Position numbers and translations under genes: made by a program
The notes under the pieces: model-generated
Databases searched by the model: none
The model's input: only the letters and a program-made list of their open reading frames with translations
What the model was told of the DNA's origin: nothing
Part shown: one piece after another, positions 18,629 through 27,507 of the stretch
Numbering within the stretch: position 1 is the stretch's first letter
Layout of the letters: each line of letters begins with the position of its first letter
Source: Legionella yabuuchiae
Lineage (GTDB): Bacteria > Pseudomonadota > Gammaproteobacteria > Legionellales > Legionellaceae
Direction: 5' to 3'
NCBI RefSeq assembly: GCF_900640115.1
Contig: NZ_CAAAIW010000008.1
Coordinates: 1 to 64,000 of the forward strand
Length of the DNA stretch: 64,000 nucleotides

Positions 18629-19561
18629 ATGAGCAACCACAATACCAGCCTACCATCCGATGCTATTGTACAAGTTAAACAGTATTTGTTGGGATTACAA
18701 CAATCAATTTGCCAAGAATTAGAACGCTTAGATGGCAAAAGTCGGTTTATTGAAGATGCCTGGACAAGAGCTCAAGGTGGCGGAGGAATTTCACGAGTGC
18801 TGAGCCATGGCTCTGTGTTTGAGAAAGCTGGTGTTAATTTCTCTCATGTTTCAGGACATCAATTGCCTGCCTCAGCAACGGCGCATAGGCCAGAATTGGC
18901 TGGCCGTGAATTTACAGCGCTAGGTGTGTCATTAGTCATTCATCCTGATAACCCCTTTGTTCCGACCTCACATGCGAACGTCCGTTTTTTTAGTGCGAAA
19001 AAAAGAGGCGAACGTCCGATTTGGTGGTTTGGCGGAGGATTTGATTTAACCCCTTATTATGGCTTTATAGACGATTGCCGCCATTGGCATCAAACCGCTC
19101 GGGAAGCTTGTGCTCCGTATGGCGAAGAGATTTATCCAAGGTTTAAACGCTGGTGTGATCAATATTTCTATCTAAAACACCGCGAAGAGGCACGAGGCAT
19201 TGGTGGACTATTTTTTGATGATTTTAATGAAGGCGGGTTTGCATTGAGCTTTGGTTTAATGAAAAGTATTGGCGATCATTTTATCAAAGCATACGCACCA
19301 ATTGTTGAGAAGCGGAAAGACAGTCCCTACAATCCACACCAAAAAGAATTCCAACGGTTTAGGCGCGGGCGTTATGTGGAATTTAATTTAATCTATGATC
19401 GCGGCACCTTATTTGGATTACAATCAGGAGGGCGCACTGAGTCGATTCTTATGTCGCTCCCTCCTGAAGTCCAATGGCAATATAATTGGCATCCAGAGCC
19501 ACATACCCCTGAAGCAAAGTTGTATACAGATTTCCTTCCAGCACGAGACTGGTTGAGCTAG
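18629..19561 (+). CDS. hemF: Oxygen-dependent coproporphyrinogen III oxidase HemF
   Basis: 310 aa. Converts coproporphyrinogen III to protoporphyrinogen IX in heme synthesis, in the cytoplasm. Signature blocks: [42 protein letters not shown], the [15 protein letters not shown] stretch, and GGLFFDDFN. Full length. Preceded by the oxygenase with a 2-nt gap. A strong hairpin follows. Confidence 0.97.
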   Translation: MSNHNTSLPSDAIVQVKQYLLGLQQSICQELERLDGKSRFIEDAWTRAQGGGGISRVLSHGSVFEKAGVNFSHVSGHQLPASATAHRPELAGREFTALGVSLVIHPDNPFVPTSHANVRFFSAKKRGERPIWWFGGGFDLTPYYGFIDDCRHWHQTAREACAPYGEEIYPRFKRWCDQYFYLKHREEARGIGGLFFDDFNEGGFALSFGLMKSIGDHFIKAYAPIVEKRKDSPYNPHQKEFQRFRRGRYVEFNLIYDRGTLFGLQSGGRTESILMSLPPEVQWQYNWHPEPHTPEAKLYTDFLPARDWLS

Positions 19562-19562
19562 G

Positions 19563-19616
19563 CAGGAACCAGCTTAAGTTAGATTGTGTTTTCTAACCAT
19601 TCTAACCTGGTTCCTG
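19563..19616. terminator. Hairpin between convergent hemF and MFS gene
   Basis: Perfect 10-bp stem CAGGAACCAG (19563-19572) with CTGGTTCCTG (19607-19616), plus an inner TTAGA/TCTAA pairing. It directly follows the hemF stop and precedes the convergent MFS stop. It has no long T-run, so efficiency is uncertain. Confidence 0.55.
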
Positions 19617-19620
19617 ATCA

Positions 19621-20898
19621 CTAGTCCTTTGCTCTAAAATAAATCCAAAATATTCCTGCTGCAAAAGCATTTAGTATGCCTAATATCAAAAACACCCCTG
19701 GGATTGACACGTGCAAATAAATGAGCAGCATTACAAACAAGGAACCAAGCACCATAAACAATGCATTAAAAATATTATTTGCCGCGATGGTTCTTGCGCG
19801 ATGAGTACCTTCACTGCCCACTTGTAGAAACGTATATAGTGGAACAATAAATAGACCGCCAAAAAACGCTAAAAAAAACAAGTCTAATGAAATGCGTATG
19901 TGCTGTATATTCCAAAAAAACTCAGTAAGCGACAGTAGCGATTTATTTTGTTGGGGTGTAGCCCAATACAAGTCACAAGCAAAAACCGACAATAATAACA
20001 TTGCTTTAGGCACTAGCCTTAGAGACACTTCTCCTTCTAAAATCTTATTAATTGTTAAAGACCCGGCGGCGATTCCAATTGAAAACAATGCCAGAAACAC
20101 AGCAAATACTGGTGTTTCAGCATTTAACACATAATTAGTATAATCAGGAAGCTTGGTTAATATGACTGCTCCAATTAGCCAAAACCAAGAGATCGCAAAC
20201 AATGTTGGTACAATTTTGGTGTTACGAATAATATCCTTGATCATGCGATTTGTGGCTCGGATAACGCGCCAATCCACATCTAGATTGTTGTCTTTTGATC
20301 GCGCCGGAGGAATATATTGACTGGCTAATAAGCCAATAAGGGCGGATGAGCAGGTTAGTAGAATGGCATACAAAGCTCCTGAGCGCTCTCCACCCACGCC
20401 CAATGCGCCTAAAGTCGTCCCGAGTAAAATAGCTAAAAAAGTGCTGCCTTCAATTAGTGAGGTTGCCGCTAGAAGCTGCTTTTTCGGGAGGTGGTCTGGT
20501 AAAATAGCATATTTGATTGGCCCAAAAAACGTTGAGTGAACGCCCATCCCGGTTAAAATGGCCATCATGATGGGTATATTTCCGTAATAAAGCCCAAACC
20601 CACCAAAGATCATAAGCATTAACTCAAATAGCTTTAATACGCGTGTCATTTTGGCTTTATCTATTTTATCAGCTAATTGGCCTGCTGTTGCTGAAAAAAT
20701 AAAAAAAGGGAGAATAAATAATGCGCCGGCAATAGCTTGGAATTGTTCAGACTGTCCCTGACTGGTGCTAAGAAAGTAGCTGATTAAAGTCAGCGTGGCT
20801 AACTTGTAGGCATTATCATTAAATGCGCCAAAGAACTGCGTTAAAAACAGCGGAAGAAAGGTTTGTTTTCCTAGCAGGTGGAATACGCTCGCTTTCAT
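19621..20898 (-). CDS. MFS transporter, LplT-like lysophospholipid transporter
   Basis: 425 aa with about 12 membrane segments. N-terminal FFGAFNDNAYKLA, the loop-2 motif GQLADKIDKAK and GPIKYAILPDHLP are hallmarks of the LplT branch, which flips lysophosphatidylethanolamine inward for re-acylation by Aas. No acyltransferase/Aas gene is visible nearby, so the substrate is by homology only. It is 21 nt downstream of the SDR gene and probably co-transcribed. Confidence 0.8.
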   Translation of the reverse strand: MKASVFHLLGKQTFLPLFLTQFFGAFNDNAYKLATLTLISYFLSTSQGQSEQFQAIAGALFILPFFIFSATAGQLADKIDKAKMTRVLKLFELMLMIFGGFGLYYGNIPIMMAILTGMGVHSTFFGPIKYAILPDHLPKKQLLAATSLIEGSTFLAILLGTTLGALGVGGERSGALYAILLTCSSALIGLLASQYIPPARSKDNNLDVDWRVIRATNRMIKDIIRNTKIVPTLFAISWFWLIGAVILTKLPDYTNYVLNAETPVFAVFLALFSIGIAAGSLTINKILEGEVSLRLVPKAMLLLSVFACDLYWATPQQNKSLLSLTEFFWNIQHIRISLDLFFLAFFGGLFIVPLYTFLQVGSEGTHRARTIAANNIFNALFMVLGSLFVMLLIYLHVSIPGVFLILGILNAFAAGIFWIYFRAKD

Positions 20899-20919
20899 TT
20901 AGAATCCTGTTTTTAATGA

Positions 20920-21774
20920 TCAGCCATTAGTACGTCGAGATAGCGCTTGCATTACCTTCTCTAGATTGTGTTGATGAGGGGATGTTTGATTAATTACAGC
21001 CTTCATTCGCTCTTCAAAATAATCTTTCACTTCACGATCCGGAAGAATGTAAAATACGTTTTTATCGATTTCAGCAAGAATATGGTGGGCGATCTCTTCA
21101 GGATCCCGACTTCGTTGTATCAAATCTACCATTAGATTTTGCAATGGGCTATTTGTACTCGGTTTAGAGTTTGATAGTAATTGCGTGTTCGCAAACGATG
21201 GGCATACCACAGATACGTCTACGGGCATTTCTGAAGCACGAAGATCAAAATAGAGGGATTCAGACAGCGCGACAATGGCATGTTTTGACATAGCATAAGC
21301 CGCCATATTTGAACCACTGCATAACCCATAAAAACTAGCCATATTAATAATGTGCGAACGATGCGATTGCTCAAATAGGATCGGAATAAACGCTTGAACG
21401 CCATTTAATATTCCATATAAGTTGACATCCATAACCTGGTGAATTTCATCAAGCTTCAAACTCCACAAGGGAGCAATCCGCCCGCTAATTCCAGCGTTAT
21501 TGAATAACCAATCCACACGATTAAAAGCGTTAATTGTCTTATCCGCGAGACGTTGAAGTTGCGAAAATTGAGTGACATCACACCGAACACCTAGTATGCA
21601 AGCCCCTTCATGCTGTTGCAATTTCTGAACGCTAAATGACAAAGCTTGCTCATCGACATCCGCCATCACCACGCGCATGCCTTTTTTAACGCATGCATTG
21701 GCAAGTGCTAACCCAATACCACTCGCAGCACCAGTTATAACAGCAACTGGAACGCGTTCACAATGTTTACTCAT
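20920..21774 (-). CDS. Short-chain dehydrogenase/reductase
   Basis: 284 aa classical SDR. Cofactor loop TGAASGIG near residue 15, acidic residue in MADVDEQ suggesting NAD(H) preference, NNAGISG, catalytic Ser in INMASFYG and Tyr/Lys in YAMSKHA. The C-terminal extension (VKDYFEERMKAVIN) is helical. The substrate is unknown. First gene of a likely two-gene unit with the MFS transporter. Confidence 0.85.
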   Translation of the reverse strand: MSKHCERVPVAVITGAASGIGLALANACVKKGMRVVMADVDEQALSFSVQKLQQHEGACILGVRCDVTQFSQLQRLADKTINAFNRVDWLFNNAGISGRIAPLWSLKLDEIHQVMDVNLYGILNGVQAFIPILFEQSHRSHIINMASFYGLCSGSNMAAYAMSKHAIVALSESLYFDLRASEMPVDVSVVCPSFANTQLLSNSKPSTNSPLQNLMVDLIQRSRDPEEIAHHILAEIDKNVFYILPDREVKDYFEERMKAVINQTSPHQHNLEKVMQALSRRTNG

Positions 21775-21869
21775 GAAATAAAAAAGACCTTGACCAAGTC
21801 ATCTATAATGAACCCAGTTTAAGAATTAATCTATTAGTATGCGGATGGTGTATGATTCGATACACTAAG

Positions 21870-22094
21870 TCAATAACTCATTTCTTTTTCGAGAACAACA
21901 TCCTGAGCTTTGAGACCTTTAGGGCCTTTGTCTAGAACATAGCTCACTGTATCGTTTTCATGCAGCGTTTTAAAACCAGCTCCCTGGATATCTTTATAAT
22001 GTACAAAAATATCATTTCCATCAGGGCTAATAATAAAACCAAATCCCTTTTTTTCGTTAAACCATTTAACTTGTCCTTTTAATCGTTGCGACAT
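21870..22094 (-). CDS. Cold-shock-domain protein, Csp family
   Basis: 74 aa from ATG 22094, which has AGAGG at the right distance; two earlier in-frame ATGs would add residues outside the domain. Single OB-fold with RNP1 KKGFGFI and RNP2 DIFVHYKDI and basic/aromatic surface residues. Binds single-stranded RNA or DNA as a chaperone. Divergent from pyrE across about 150 nt, long enough for a regulatory 5' leader. Confidence 0.93.
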   Translation of the reverse strand: MSQRLKGQVKWFNEKKGFGFIISPDGNDIFVHYKDIQGAGFKTLHENDTVSYVLDKGPKGLKAQDVVLEKEMSY

Positions 22095-22243
22095 TTCGCT
22101 CATCCTCTTTTTTTGGTTTATAAAATCCATTAAGTTAAAAATATTGCTAAACTATAATTACTGTCGGTCAGTCCGTATCAGCATAACAATATTTTAATTG
22201 ATTATTAAGGATTTTTTTTAAAAGTCAATATCGGGGAGCGTCT

Positions 22244-22882
22244 GTGAAAAATTTAAAAGAAGCGTTTATACGACTTGCTTTGGAGTGTGAGGCATTAAAA
22301 TTTGGTGACTTTACCTTAAAATCGGGGAGAAACAGTCCTTATTTTTTTAATGCCGGGTTAATTTATCAAGGGAAAGGACTCCGGAGTCTAGGACAATTTT
22401 ATGCCAATGCTATTCTGGATCAAGAATTAGAATTCGACCACATTTTTGGACCCTCCTATAAAGGCATACCCATTGCCACTGCAACCGCCATTGCGTTAAC
22501 CGAAATGGGAGTAGACACAACCGTCACTTTTAATCGTAAAGAAGTAAAGAATCACGGTGAAGGGGGGGAATTGATTGGTGCGCCTTTGGGTGGAAGAACG
22601 CTTGTTGTGGATGATGTTATTACTGCAGGAACAGCGTTTCGTGAAGCACAAGATCTAATTGTTCGCCATGGGGGGCAACTATCATGCGTGATTATTTCCC
22701 TGGATCGATGCGAACGAGGAACTGGCGAACGATCAACCTTAAAAGAGATCCAGTCACAGGGAATTCGGGTGATTTCTCTCATTACCATCTTCGATCTGAT
22801 CGATTATCTGCAAGAACATGATGAAGAAGAGAAAGTGTCGCGATTAAAGACCTACTTAGAGATTCACGGCGAACCTTCCTAG
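22244..22882 (+). CDS. pyrE: Orotate phosphoribosyltransferase PyrE
   Basis: 212 aa. Makes OMP from orotate and PRPP in pyrimidine synthesis. PRPP loop [12 protein letters not shown], flexible catalytic loop [22 protein letters not shown]. It starts with GTG at 22244, supported by GGGGAG 5-6 nt upstream and by the conserved N-terminus. Monocistronic. Confidence 0.96.
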   Translation: MKNLKEAFIRLALECEALKFGDFTLKSGRNSPYFFNAGLIYQGKGLRSLGQFYANAILDQELEFDHIFGPSYKGIPIATATAIALTEMGVDTTVTFNRKEVKNHGEGGELIGAPLGGRTLVVDDVITAGTAFREAQDLIVRHGGQLSCVIISLDRCERGTGERSTLKEIQSQGIRVISLITIFDLIDYLQEHDEEEKVSRLKTYLEIHGEPS

Positions 22883-22894
22883 GTTTCTTGGATA

Positions 22895-23057
22895 AATGCC
22901 CGTGCTCTTTCAATGCGTGATTTATGCTGTTTCTTTTTCGCCCTGCCGTATATTAAAATACTCGCAAGGTAATGAGCCATTACTCGCTTTTAAAATACGG
23001 CAGGACAAAAAATAAAGACGCCTAAAACACGCTTTTTTCAACAATCACAAGCATACA
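22895..23057. repeat. Double-palindrome element, copy B (decayed)
   Basis: The inner inverted repeat is well kept (CCTGCCGTAT at 22942 to ATACGGCAGG ending 23004, with the ATGAGCCATTACTCGC loop also seen in copies D and E). The outer arms are degenerate: left reads GCCCGTGCTCTTTCAATGCG, right has lost the GGGTATA end. Confidence 0.7.
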
Positions 23058-23177
23058 AGGAAAGAAATATTGTTGGGCGTTTTTTTCAGAAGATTAAGCG
23101 TTTTAGAAGGATTGCTACAAGGTATGATAAAACAGCCAGGATGAGCCACACTGGCGTGAAGTTTGTGAGTATATTAT

Positions 23178-23220
23178 TAGGTAACTTCGGGGACGTTACC
23201 TAGCCAGTATATACTGGCTA
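23178..23220. repeat. Two adjacent palindromes
   Basis: TAGGTAAC (23178-23185) pairs with GTTACCTA (23195-23202). It is followed at once by a perfect 20-bp palindrome TAGCCAGTATATACTGGCTA (23201-23220), sharing two bases. It sits just past the 3' end of the protease gene. Could be a terminator or a protein-binding site. Confidence 0.5.
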
Positions 23221-23245
23221 TCGGTATGAACACACGGTTTAGCCG

Positions 23246-24313
23246 CTAATAGGAAGCGATATCAATGGTCTTCATCTTATGGGTAATCTTTTTATCATTG
23301 CGTAAGACGGTTAAAGTAATTTCATCTCCTACTTTAATTTTGCTTAACAGGTTATAAAGCGTATCGTAATTACCAACAGACTGCCCATTTAAGCCAATAA
23401 TGATATCTCCTAGATGAATACGACCAAAACTATCGCGATAAGTTCCTTTCAAGCCAGCCGCAGCAGCAGGAGTTTTGGGCAAAACCTCCGAAATTAGTAT
23501 GCCTTTCTTAACGCCGAGTTTAGCAGCAGTATTTGGTTCAACACGCTGAATGCCTATGCCCGCAAGCTTTACGCGTCCATGTTCAATGATTTGGGTCACC
23601 AATCGGGAAATATCATCAGCAGGCACTGCAAAACCAACACCAGAAGACGAGCCTGACTGTGAGTAAATCAGTGTATTTAATCCAATAAGTCGACCCGCAC
23701 TATCAAGTAGCGGTCCTCCAGAATTACCAGGATTAATCGATGCATCTGTTTGGATCATTTCTCGTATAGTAACACCCCCGATACCAGGAACTTGACGTCC
23801 TAACGCAGAAATCACTCCAGTCGTTAAACTATGATCTAGACCAAATGGGTTTCCAATGGCAATAGTTTTTTGCCCCACTAAAAGATGATCAGTGTGAGCA
23901 ATCTCAAAAGGTTGAACAGACCTGACAAGATCCAATGCTTTTCTGGATTCTAACATCAAAACTGCAATATCTTTACGTGGCTCTGCACCAACGACTTTTG
24001 CTGAAAAAGTATGATTACCAATACTGACGGCTAAATTATCCGCACCCGCAATGACGTGAAAATTAGTGACGACATGTCCTTTGTTGTCCCAAATAATTCC
24101 TGATCCTGCGCCAGATGGAATATGAAGAAGCTCAGCCGCACCATTAACCACAGTTTTAATCCGATGAACATAAATCACTTTAGGTGAAGCTTTCTGAAAT
24201 ACTTCAATAGTATTTCGCTCATCGGGCAATAAGTGATCCAGTTGATTAGCAAACCCAGGGTGTATAAATACAAGAAAAGTAAATATAACCACAATACGAA
24301 ATAAATTGTTCAT
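23246..24313 (-). CDS. DegS/HtrA-like periplasmic serine protease
   Basis: 355 aa. A signal peptide or N-terminal anchor (residues 5-22, ending GFA), trypsin-like protease domain with His in TNFHVIAG, Asp in RKDIAVL and Ser in NPGNSGGPL, then one PDZ domain (about 255-350, GILISEVLPKTPAAAAGLKG). One PDZ and this length fit DegS-like or small Deg proteases rather than DegP, which has two. It degrades or senses misfolded envelope proteins. A DegS-type role in sigma-E signalling is only a possibility. Confidence 0.88.
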   Translation of the reverse strand: MNNLFRIVVIFTFLVFIHPGFANQLDHLLPDERNTIEVFQKASPKVIYVHRIKTVVNGAAELLHIPSGAGSGIIWDNKGHVVTNFHVIAGADNLAVSIGNHTFSAKVVGAEPRKDIAVLMLESRKALDLVRSVQPFEIAHTDHLLVGQKTIAIGNPFGLDHSLTTGVISALGRQVPGIGGVTIREMIQTDASINPGNSGGPLLDSAGRLIGLNTLIYSQSGSSSGVGFAVPADDISRLVTQIIEHGRVKLAGIGIQRVEPNTAAKLGVKKGILISEVLPKTPAAAAGLKGTYRDSFGRIHLGDIIIGLNGQSVGNYDTLYNLLSKIKVGDEITLTVLRNDKKITHKMKTIDIASY

Positions 24314-24618
24314 GTTTTCCCCCTAATGAAACCGAATGAAGAGTTTGGGAATATCCCGTTAATGCTTGTATAACTAACACCTCTTTGGAGTATTAGGCTC
24401 AGAACGGTATGCAAGACAAAGGATAATAAAAAAATATTATGCTTGATTGATGCGCAATTAGTCAATTAAAAGAGTAAGATATCTGAGTAGCTGAGATGAT
24501 TGGGTATATTTTAATTTATCGAATTTCAACTATACTTTTTATAAATTAATGATATACGTCCGCACAATGATGTAAGCGATTTCAAGAATAAGCAAGGTAA
24601 ATTACAAGGAGTATGGAC
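24314..24618. other. Intergenic region between divergent protease and PAS-receiver genes
   Basis: About 305 bp, AT-rich. A TATACT box at 24531-24536 could be the -10 of the PAS-receiver gene, but no good -35 pairs with it. No gene or clear repeat; GATTGGGTATATT near 24498 resembles one end of the element family but is too short to claim. Confidence 0.35.
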
Positions 24619-25494
24619 ATGTGGGAAGAAGCAAAGGATAAACTGTATCTACAAATTCTCAACTCTGTTTCTGATAGTGTCTATTGGATTGACAATCTTT
24701 GCAACCTAAAAGGCTATAACCTCAGCTTTATTAAGCTTTTGGGCATTGATCCCGGTTCTATCAGTGAATTGAAAGGAACACCATATGACCAAATGCTCAA
24801 GTTTACTTCTTGGAACAAGAAAAGCATTGAGTCGATGCGTTTAGATGATATGAAAGTCATTTTTTCTAAGCAAGAACAAATGAATGTGGAAGAAAGTATA
24901 GTTAATGGGGAAGGTAAAACGATTTATTTCTGTGTACGGCGTGTACCACTGTTTGATGATTATCAAGAAATTAAGGGCTTAGTTGTGGTATTGACCGACA
25001 TCACCGAACAAATGACTTTACGAAAAAAAGTATTACAGAACGAAGAAATACCTACTAAAAAGCTCCCCAAGAAAATCACCCACCCTAATATTTTATTGGT
25101 CGAAGATGATCGCGTCGCCCAGACAGTAGAAAAATCCCTGTTCAGTTCAATCTATTGTAATGTAGATGTAGCAGCAACAGAAGATAAAGTAATCGAACTG
25201 TTTAAACCTGGCAAGTATGACATGGTGCTAATGGATATTAGTCTAGAAGAAACATCGGGTTATATGATTGCTAAAAAAGTTCGCGACATGGAAAATAAAT
25301 CAAACTACCACATTCCTATCATTGCTTTAACATCACACAAAGCGGCTGTCGTTAAAGAAGACTGCAAGACCTATTTTATGGATGGGGTATTAAGCAAGCC
25401 TATTAGCGCCAAACAAGCAGAACAGCTCATCAAGCGCTATATTCACCGAGAAGAAATTCAAGTAAATGGACTTGAACCAACGTCTGAGGAGTGA
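24619..25494 (+). CDS. PAS domain-response regulator receiver protein without kinase core
   Basis: 291 aa from ATG 24619, 7 nt after AAGGAG; ATG 24613 is too close to that site. Residues about 10-130 form a PAS sensor with its C-cap (VLTDITEQMTLRKKV). Residues about 150-275 are a receiver: acidic pair VEDDR, phospho-acceptor Asp in DMVLMDISLE, Thr in IIALTSH and Lys in LSKPIS. No HisKA or HATPase domain lies between, so it looks like a hybrid kinase reduced to its ends. It must receive phosphate from another kinase or act by protein contact. Partner unknown. Confidence 0.8.
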   Translation: MWEEAKDKLYLQILNSVSDSVYWIDNLCNLKGYNLSFIKLLGIDPGSISELKGTPYDQMLKFTSWNKKSIESMRLDDMKVIFSKQEQMNVEESIVNGEGKTIYFCVRRVPLFDDYQEIKGLVVVLTDITEQMTLRKKVLQNEEIPTKKLPKKITHPNILLVEDDRVAQTVEKSLFSSIYCNVDVAATEDKVIELFKPGKYDMVLMDISLEETSGYMIAKKVRDMENKSNYHIPIIALTSHKAAVVKEDCKTYFMDGVLSKPISAKQAEQLIKRYIHREEIQVNGLEPTSEE

Positions 25495-25518
25495 CTGCAT
25501 AGATTAAGAGAACAGGAT

Positions 25519-25598
25519 TTACCCGAGATCGTTCAAAATGCGTGTTTTTAGACGCCTTTATTTTTCGTCCTACCGCATTTTGAACGATCTCGGGTATA
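25519..25598. repeat. Double-palindrome element, short copy C
   Basis: About 80 bp. Outer arms 25519-25542 and 25574-25597 are inverted with 23 of 24 matching (ACCCGAGATCGTTCAAAATG on the left). The inner inverted repeat is missing, leaving one simple hairpin. It lies between the convergent ends of two genes, only a few nt from the stop of the minus-strand gene, and could act as a bidirectional terminator. Confidence 0.85.
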
Positions 25599-25600
25599 CA

Positions 25601-26458
25601 TTAAGCTGGCTCAGTAGTATACGATTGTTCATCATAATCCGGCTCAGCTTCTGGCTCATAATATGAATGATGAGAACCACCTAAATCCGAATCATTTCCG
25701 TTAATTTCTCTTTCTGTGTTTCTAACATCCGTACGAGCAGATCGCTCCTCTTCGAAACGTGTGGGAGAAATATTGGAGCTAAGATTAAAAAACTGCAAGA
25801 GCATTTGAAAAGGTACCGTAATTAACTTAAACGCTTCTGAACCTGACTCAATCGATTTCACAGTTACTCGCTCAGAATTTTGATTGTGTCGGATATAGAT
25901 TTTTTCTAATAAGCCAGTATGTCGCTTATAGATATCATCTAATTTCGTATTGCGTTCTTTTTCCTGCTCCAACAAATAGTCTTGCAGATCCTTATGAGTA
26001 TCCCAAAAGGTTGCACGACGAGCTTGCAACTGACTTAATTGCTCGTCGTAGAACTCTATTTCACGGTCTATTTCCTGTCTTAATCGATCACAGACTAATT
26101 TACGCTCAACAGCATTCTCACCGACGACTAATGCACTCGATTCTTTAAGGGTCATTTCTGAATATCTTTGAATTAAAAGAAATTTTTTATTCAAAATATC
26201 TTCAATCTTTTGATCCAGATATTGAATGTCATCCTTATTCGAATCAAGCACTTTATAATGCGAGTTAAAGCGCTTGTTGCTTTCCATTTGCTTACGCAAT
26301 CGTTCAAGCTCAGCGGCTTCCTGATCCAATGCCCGTTGTTGCGCTTTATCATTCAAATGTTTGTCGCGGCTGAGTAACAGTTGTCTTACAAACACTGAAA
26401 GCGTAGTAACTACCCCGAAAATAACAGTACTGATGATTGCGATCGTGACAGGTTCCAT
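25601..26458 (-). CDS. Unknown membrane-anchored coiled-coil protein
   Basis: 285 aa. One N-terminal membrane segment (about 3-28, IAIISTVIFGVVTTLSVFV), then a long charged helical region (about 30-190) with heptad-like Leu/Ile spacing, likely coiled coil, a short hydrophobic patch near 215-228 (LITVPFQMLLQFF) and an acidic, Tyr-rich disordered tail (EPEAEPDYDEQSY). No known domain. It is 12 nt downstream of another unknown gene and both end or begin next to the repeat family. Could be an envelope-spanning structural protein or an effector; the sequence does not decide. Confidence 0.7.
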   Translation of the reverse strand: MEPVTIAIISTVIFGVVTTLSVFVRQLLLSRDKHLNDKAQQRALDQEAAELERLRKQMESNKRFNSHYKVLDSNKDDIQYLDQKIEDILNKKFLLIQRYSEMTLKESSALVVGENAVERKLVCDRLRQEIDREIEFYDEQLSQLQARRATFWDTHKDLQDYLLEQEKERNTKLDDIYKRHTGLLEKIYIRHNQNSERVTVKSIESGSEAFKLITVPFQMLLQFFNLSSNISPTRFEEERSARTDVRNTEREINGNDSDLGGSHHSYYEPEAEPDYDEQSYTTEPA

Positions 26459-26470
26459 AAACCGCCCTCC

Positions 26471-27124
26471 TTAATGCAAATGAACCAACTGAGTATGTAA
26501 TTCAACGGCAAAATAACGGCTAAAATCTTGATAATTTTTAACTTCGGGCCAAATTTCTGTTTCATCACACATACGATGCATTTCTGCTTTATACATGGGC
26601 TGATAATAATGCTTTATAAAGGGCTTAACTTCCGTTAATTGATTAAAGTTTTTAATCACCACGGTAGCATTTTCAGAAATTTGGGTGAGATTGACCGTAT
26701 TTAAAATGGTAGTCAAATCCGTTTGTTGTTGAACAGCAGACTTCATCCATTTTAGTAATACCGCACGAGGCTTGATGCAAACCAATTGGTGCCCATCCTG
26801 CAACGATGGTTCCATTAATACTATTTGCGAGTGAAGCTCAAATTTAAAACAACAGAGAAAATCCAGAAAACTGCCTTCGATATCATTGCGGGCATCGTCA
26901 CCTAACCAACGTGATATTTCATGCCTAAACATGGCTGGAAAATGCTTTTCAATCTCATCTAGCATCTCTTCCTCATCGTCATGTTTTGGCAGGGTGTACG
27001 CAGTGGTATCCGTTTGAAGCAAACTAAGATCAGGAATTTCTACCCCAGGTAATTGGGCAGCTAGAAAAGAACGAAAAACCGATGTTGGTTTTAATATTAC
27101 GACTTCCCATTGACTTTGTTGCAT
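26471..27124 (-). CDS. Unknown soluble protein, operon partner of the coiled-coil gene
   Basis: 217 aa from ATG 27124, which has AAGGAG 7 nt upstream; a further in-frame ATG at 27151 lacks one. Mixed alpha/beta composition, no signal peptide and no membrane segment. Notable are an acidic stretch (HDDEEEMLDEIEKH) and a Cys pair in FLDFLCCFKFEL. No family recognised. It precedes the coiled-coil membrane gene by 12 nt, so the products probably act together. Confidence 0.65.
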   Translation of the reverse strand: MQQSQWEVVILKPTSVFRSFLAAQLPGVEIPDLSLLQTDTTAYTLPKHDDEEEMLDEIEKHFPAMFRHEISRWLGDDARNDIEGSFLDFLCCFKFELHSQIVLMEPSLQDGHQLVCIKPRAVLLKWMKSAVQQQTDLTTILNTVNLTQISENATVVIKNFNQLTEVKPFIKHYYQPMYKAEMHRMCDETEIWPEVKNYQDFSRYFAVELHTQLVHLH

Positions 27125-27507
27125 AATGCTCTCCTTAAAATATTGTCTCATCCTGAGTACAACGTGAAAAGCTAATTTTAGTTACATCTTTTCTCGGGGA
27201 AGACTATCAGCTTACCACTTTATTATTTATATTTGCAATATATTTTTGTACGCAGATTCAATTGATTAAGAACTAGTCTGACGCTATCCTATACTCAATT
27301 TTGTTATATACCTGTGATCGTTCAAAATGCGTGATTTATGCTTGTTCTTTTTCGCCTGTCGCATTTTAAAACACCCACAAGGGAATGAGCCATTACTCGC
27401 TTTTTAAAATGCGGCAGGACATACAATAAAAGCGCCTAAAAACACGCATTTTGTACGATCGCGGGTATAGGATCAAATTATCCTTTCATAACGCTTGGTT
27501 GATATTT
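27125..27507. other. Intergenic region between divergent unknown and AsmA-like genes
   Basis: Contains copy D of the double-palindrome element. The remainder is AT-rich and should hold both promoters; no gene seen. Confidence 0.45.
27307..27470. repeat. Double-palindrome element, copy D
   Basis: Left arm starts TATACCTGTGATCGTTCAAA; right arm ends GTACGATCGCGGGTATA and pairs with it imperfectly. Inner inverted repeat (GTCGCATTTTAAAA with TTTTAAAATGCGGCAGG) and the shared loop with ATGAGCCATTACTCGC. Right boundary is exact to about 2 nt. Confidence 0.8.

Larger units (their letters stand above)
22883..23245. other. Intergenic region between convergent pyrE and the protease gene
   Basis: Holds a decayed double-palindrome element (about 22895-23057) and two adjacent short palindromes at 23178-23220. 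No gene seen. Confidence 0.5.

Noticed and set aside
21780-21869. Riboswitch or thermometer in the cold-shock region
   Set aside because: No conserved aptamer pattern seen; a regulatory leader is plausible but not supportable by eye.
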